Both the position numbers and the translations under genes were made by a program. Shown in pieces: positions 60,547 to 64,000 of a stretch of DNA of 64,000 bases (position 1 is its first letter; each line of letters starts with the position of its first letter). Under the pieces are notes generated by a model, which searched no databases, had not been told where the DNA came from, and was given only the letters and a program-made list of their open reading frames with translations. This DNA is from Torreya grandis (taxonomy: Eukaryota; Streptophyta; Pinopsida; Cupressales; Taxaceae): NCBI GenBank assembly GCA_037957365.1, contig JARHVA010000639.1, positions 1,511,001 to 1,575,000 of the forward strand. Reading direction: 5' to 3'.

Positions 60547-61990
60547 TTTGGAGTTGCCTTCTTGATCAATATTTTCTTGCCTAATTTTTAATGGTTGGTA
60601 TAAATATTATGCTTTATCTATATTTATTTCAATTAGTTCTCTTTGTCCCTCTTGGATGTTATAGTGAATATTGTTTGGACCACTTTTATTTTCATTTTGA
60701 GTTTTATTTATCTATTTTGAAACACCATCTATAATTTATTGGTACACCTTGTTTAGTATATTCATTTCCTTTTGATCTTATTTATTTTGGGCTATGCTAA
60801 GTTTCCAAAATTTATTCACCACGTCATCCTTCGAAGAGATTAACAAAACTCATATATATTTTAGGTCATGGTAAATTTTATGGTTAAGATCTAAAAAATT
60901 TAAATTTATATATAAATCCTAGATGATTTGATTCCAATTTTTAGTTTTTCCTTGTGTCTCTTGGTGTATATTCTAATCCCACGGTATATGCCCTATTGCC
61001 CAGTAAAATTATTGTACCCATAATTTAGGGTTTGTTTTTCTAATTTAGATCATCACATTGGTTAATGTGTTATTGTGGACTATCCTATCCTATGTATTTT
61101 TAAAAAGAAAAAATTCCCTTCTTGTTGGATATACCATGTTTTGATGAGAATGGTGAGGATAGTCTAGATTTTAAGTAAGCTTTGTGTGTGCCCCACCATC
61201 TCATGTCATTGATTGTTAGGGTATCATCAAGAACCTCCATTTTTACCCATTCATTTGGAATTATTGTCTCCATTTTTGTGATATATGCTTTTAGGTCACT
61301 TGTTCTAGAGAATGTAGGGAGGTTCTTGTGGGATGCTCCCTTCCATAAATTAAACGCTCTTCTAATCTATGTTTTTACTAGCTCTAGGGTTTCATTTTCT
61401 TATATTTTTTAATATGATTTTTATTTATGATGGAAGTAATTCATTTTTTGGTGGTATTTCATATTTTTCATATGGTATACATTATCTATGTTATGTTTTT
61501 TTAGTATATGTTTAGTATCCTAGGTGTATTTTAGTTTTGTAGCAGTGAATATTATATCTGTGTCATCTTCCTAGGCTTCTGTGGGATCATAAAATATATC
61601 TTATTCATCGTCTACCATGGAATGGTGTTAACATTCATCTTATTATATGGAATAGTAATCTTCTTCGTTATCTTCTTGATATATAGTAAGAATTTGTTTT
61701 TGTAGAATTCTTATTAGAGATAATAGTTTATGAACCCTTATTTCTAAGGTGTCATGCAACCATACTTTGATATGTTCTTCTGTAGCTGACTCTAGTTCCT
61801 CATGTTTTACGGTGATTTTTGTTTCTTCATTGGGTTCAAATTCTTTGTCAAAATATTGGAATTTTTATATTGCATATATTCTTTATAGGTAATCTAAATT
61901 ATCATCGGTGTCTTTATTTTCCCATACCACTTCTATCTAGGAAGCACTCATGTCAATTTTTAATGAAATGCAATACATGATCCCATTTCC
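60547..61990 (-). pseudogene. Acidic linker between protease and RT (minus-strand element)
   Basis: Frames between the protease and RT are Asp/Glu-rich (for example EFEPNEETKITVKHEELESA near 61840-61780). They carry repeated short motifs usual for this linker, but with many stops. No extra enzymatic domain is seen; the plus-strand open frame at 61182-61412 is antisense to it. Confidence 0.45.
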
Positions 61991-62310
61991 TTAAAATGTT
62001 ATTTCTTCATATTTGTAGTTGAATATACCATTAAAATCCACAAAATAATTTAAATATAATATCAGAGAGTAGGATAGGTTTTTATAAGAACATTGCATGA
62101 CCTCCAAATCAATTATTTTAGATATCCCCATAAGGTTTACCTCTACTCCTTTTAAGACCCCTAATGGTGCTTTCAGAATTCCATCTACCATTTTAATTTC
62201 ATAATCTATAGGGTTTAAGTTGGGTTTACTTAATATTTCCCATGTCCTTTATGGCATTACATTGACATATACTCCTAAGTCTAACAATGCTTTTATGAAA
62301 ATGTGACCTT
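61991..62310 (-). pseudogene. Retropepsin of the minus-strand Ty3 element
   Basis: The active-site region reads DLGVYVNVMP (about 62250-62280), followed by a stop, TWEILSKPNLNPI, then the open segment 62191-61991. That segment has LKGVEVNLMGISKIIDLEV and YFVDFNGIFNYKYEEITF, the second half of a Ty3 retropepsin. The usual DTG/DSG is DLG here; some plant Ty3 families do carry DLGSS-type variants, so this may be ancestral and not decay. Confidence 0.7.
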
Positions 62311-62649
62311 TTACTTTTGTCTAAATATATCATAGAATTCATCCATGATATTTTCTTTTAAAATACATTTTTTATTTTTAGTTTTTGTCTTTTCAATTTG
62401 TTATATGTAGTGTGTGTGTGTTATTATTTTAAACATTGTTGGATTTTCTCCAATAGGGATTGTTCATTTATAATTTGTGCTAGTTTTCCGGTCCTATAAG
62501 TTCTTCTTCTTAAAAATAGGTTTATTTTTCTCTCTCTTTTATATGATTTTTCAATTAATTTTTTTATTTAAATGTATTATTTTATCATGGTCCTTTGTAT
62601 TAGTATATTTTTCAATGTCACTATAGTCACTTGATATGTCCCCCCAATG

Positions 62650-64000
62650 GGTTTTATCTTTTTTTTATTCTCCACTTCAAGTTAATAATGCAACTCTACC
62701 ATTATCCGTGGGTTTTGAGCACTCACTTTTATAGTTATCTTATTCATGATCTCATAACTCTTCCTTGGTTTTGATTTTTTTTAATTTAATCCCATCTTAG
62801 TGAGAGGTCCCAAGTTGATCTTTTTTATTTCTCTTATTTATTTTCCCATAGGATTTTTTCAAGTGTTGGGTTCTTTTGGTGGCATCATTAAGTGCATATG
62901 TTTATGTTCCATATGTCTTAAACAAATGTGAAACTTTATGATATGTATACACATCATGTGTGCCTCATCCATCCAAAAGGCAAAGTCTCTTTATTTTGAT
63001 CCATTACATCTTCATACCAAGTGTCTCATTTTTCTATGCTTATAATAAATGGGGGGTGCTTGGTCTAGATTAGTTGGCCCTCCTTGGTAACTAGCACCTT
63101 TCCCTCAATATCCATGATATCCTTGATAGTTATTTCCACATTACCTTTGGTATCATCGGCCTCTAATTTAGTAGTTGTTTCCTTGGGACCCTCCTTTGTA
63201 TCCTCTATTGTATCTCAGATTATAGTTATTACCTTGATATCCTTTGTGATATCTAGATATATAGTTATTTTCCTTGTAACACATATGGTATCTAATGTGG
63301 TATCCCCCATGATATCCCAGATTGTAATTATTCCCTTGATATCCTCCTTGATAATTATTAAAATTTGGCTCAAGTGGGTTAGTTATTTAGAGAGGTGCCA
63401 ATAGAGGTTGATATTATGTATTTACATGTTGTGTGGGATCAATATTGGTTTTCATAGTTGGAGTGGGTATTTTTGTTTTATCGGTTGTCATTACTACTCT
63501 TACATTTCCATCTTTTAAATATTCTAGTGATTCTACACTTAGGTAGGCTTATTGGTAATGTTTGAATGACCTGCACATTGTATATTATCTTAATTAATTT
63601 GTGGGTAGTATTGATTCCATTAGAAGACACATATGTTAAGGGTGTTGATCATAGATCATACATATTCCATAGTATAAACTATAACATCATTCCAAGTGGT
63701 TCAACTTGTGCCCCTATTGCTCTCATAACTTTCTCAACATAAGAAATTCCATTTTGCTGTCCTTATTCACAATAGAGTGTTCACCATATCTTTGGAATTA
63801 CATTTGAACTAGATAATTATGTGTTTATCTTAGGCTGCATTTGGATTTATTGTTTTATTCTTAACTTTGCTATCTCATATTCCATTTTTTCAAATTTTGT
63901 CCACATGATCATATCTTTTTACCTTCTTCAAGTTTGTGCATCTAAGTGGTCTGCCATATCTAGTGCTTTAGTGACTGTTTTAATTTATTTTTCATATGTG
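62650..64000 (-). pseudogene. gag C-terminal part of the minus-strand Ty3 element, runs off the edge
   Basis: On the minus strand 63380-63160 gives a Gly/Tyr/Gln/Asn-rich repeat built on GYQGNNYN, typical of the linker at the end of gag in several plant Ty3 families. Next come RDFAFWMDEAH and HICLRHMEHKHMHLMMPPKE at about 63000-62890. Upstream (63990-63650) fragments such as TVTKALDMADHLDAQT suggest the gag C-terminal domain, with a possible broken zinc knuckle. The gag core and 5' LTR lie beyond the right end. The hydrophobic plus-strand open frame 63084-63404 is the antisense shadow of the repeat. Confidence 0.6.

Noticed and set aside
63084..63404. 106-codon hydrophobic open frame on the plus strand
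   Set aside because: It is antisense to the Gly/Tyr/Asn-rich gag repeat of the minus-strand element; the repeat alone explains its length and its Val/Ile/Ser composition.
1..64000. CRISPR arrays, bacterial operons, tRNA or rRNA genes, host protein genes
   Set aside because: I looked for regularly spaced repeats with unique spacers, tRNA-like cloverleaf motifs, rRNA-like conserved blocks, and long or spliced host-like coding. None could be supported.

Overview
This is 64 kb of AT-rich eukaryotic DNA, almost certainly nuclear DNA of a land plant with a large, repeat-filled genome. Old, heavily mutated, nested LTR retrotransposons dominate. Most mismatches between paired LTRs are transitions and many premature stops look like decayed CAG, CAA or TGG codons, as expected of long-methylated DNA. 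A gymnosperm is a reasonable guess from the age and style of the elements, but the sequence does not prove it. I recognise no host gene, tRNA, rRNA or CRISPR array. All protein coding that I can identify is decayed retrotransposon gag or pol.

Layout. (1) 1-2860: a plus-strand Ty3 gag fragment split by a 2.57-kb Ty1/copia-type element on the minus strand; the target duplication GTTGT is intact. (2) 2861-12562: a minus-strand element with 3-kb LTRs that carries gag and protease but no reverse transcriptase or integrase. (3) 12563-13663: unassigned. (4) 13664-26054: the most complete element, a plus-strand Tat/Ogre-like Ty3 retrotransposon with 3.1-kb LTRs. Its domains run gag, protease, RNase H, reverse transcriptase, a second RNase H, integrase. 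(5) 26055-28457: unassigned. (6) 28458-30420: another plus-strand gag fragment related to the one at the window start. (7) About 30700-31788: a minus-strand LTR with TATA box and polypurine tract. It is followed to about 37782 by degenerate repeats, a 57-bp tandem repeat and another LTR-like stretch. (8) 37783-45178: a broken minus-strand element (5' LTR, leader and gag start) whose LTR is split by a gag-only element at 39908-44627. (9) 45179-49100: unassigned. (10) 49101-56585: a second copy of the broken element's family, plus strand, with both LTRs, gag and protease but no pol. (11) 56591-58690: unassigned. (12) About 58700-59030: a related LTR fragment abutting a minus-strand Ty3 gag-protease-RT-RNase H pseudogene that runs off the right edge.

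Functionally this is a retrotransposon graveyard. Only two elements show any pol. Three carry gag alone or gag plus protease, and one has no recognisable coding. Elements of these kinds would have had to borrow reverse transcriptase and integrase from autonomous relatives. The most interesting points are the RNase H domain upstream of RT in the Tat-like element, the roughly 950-codon gag-protease reading frame still largely in phase in the pol-less 3-kb-LTR element, and the dense GGTTCAA/TTGAACC array in the Tat-like LTR. Boundaries were set by eye from repeat alignments.
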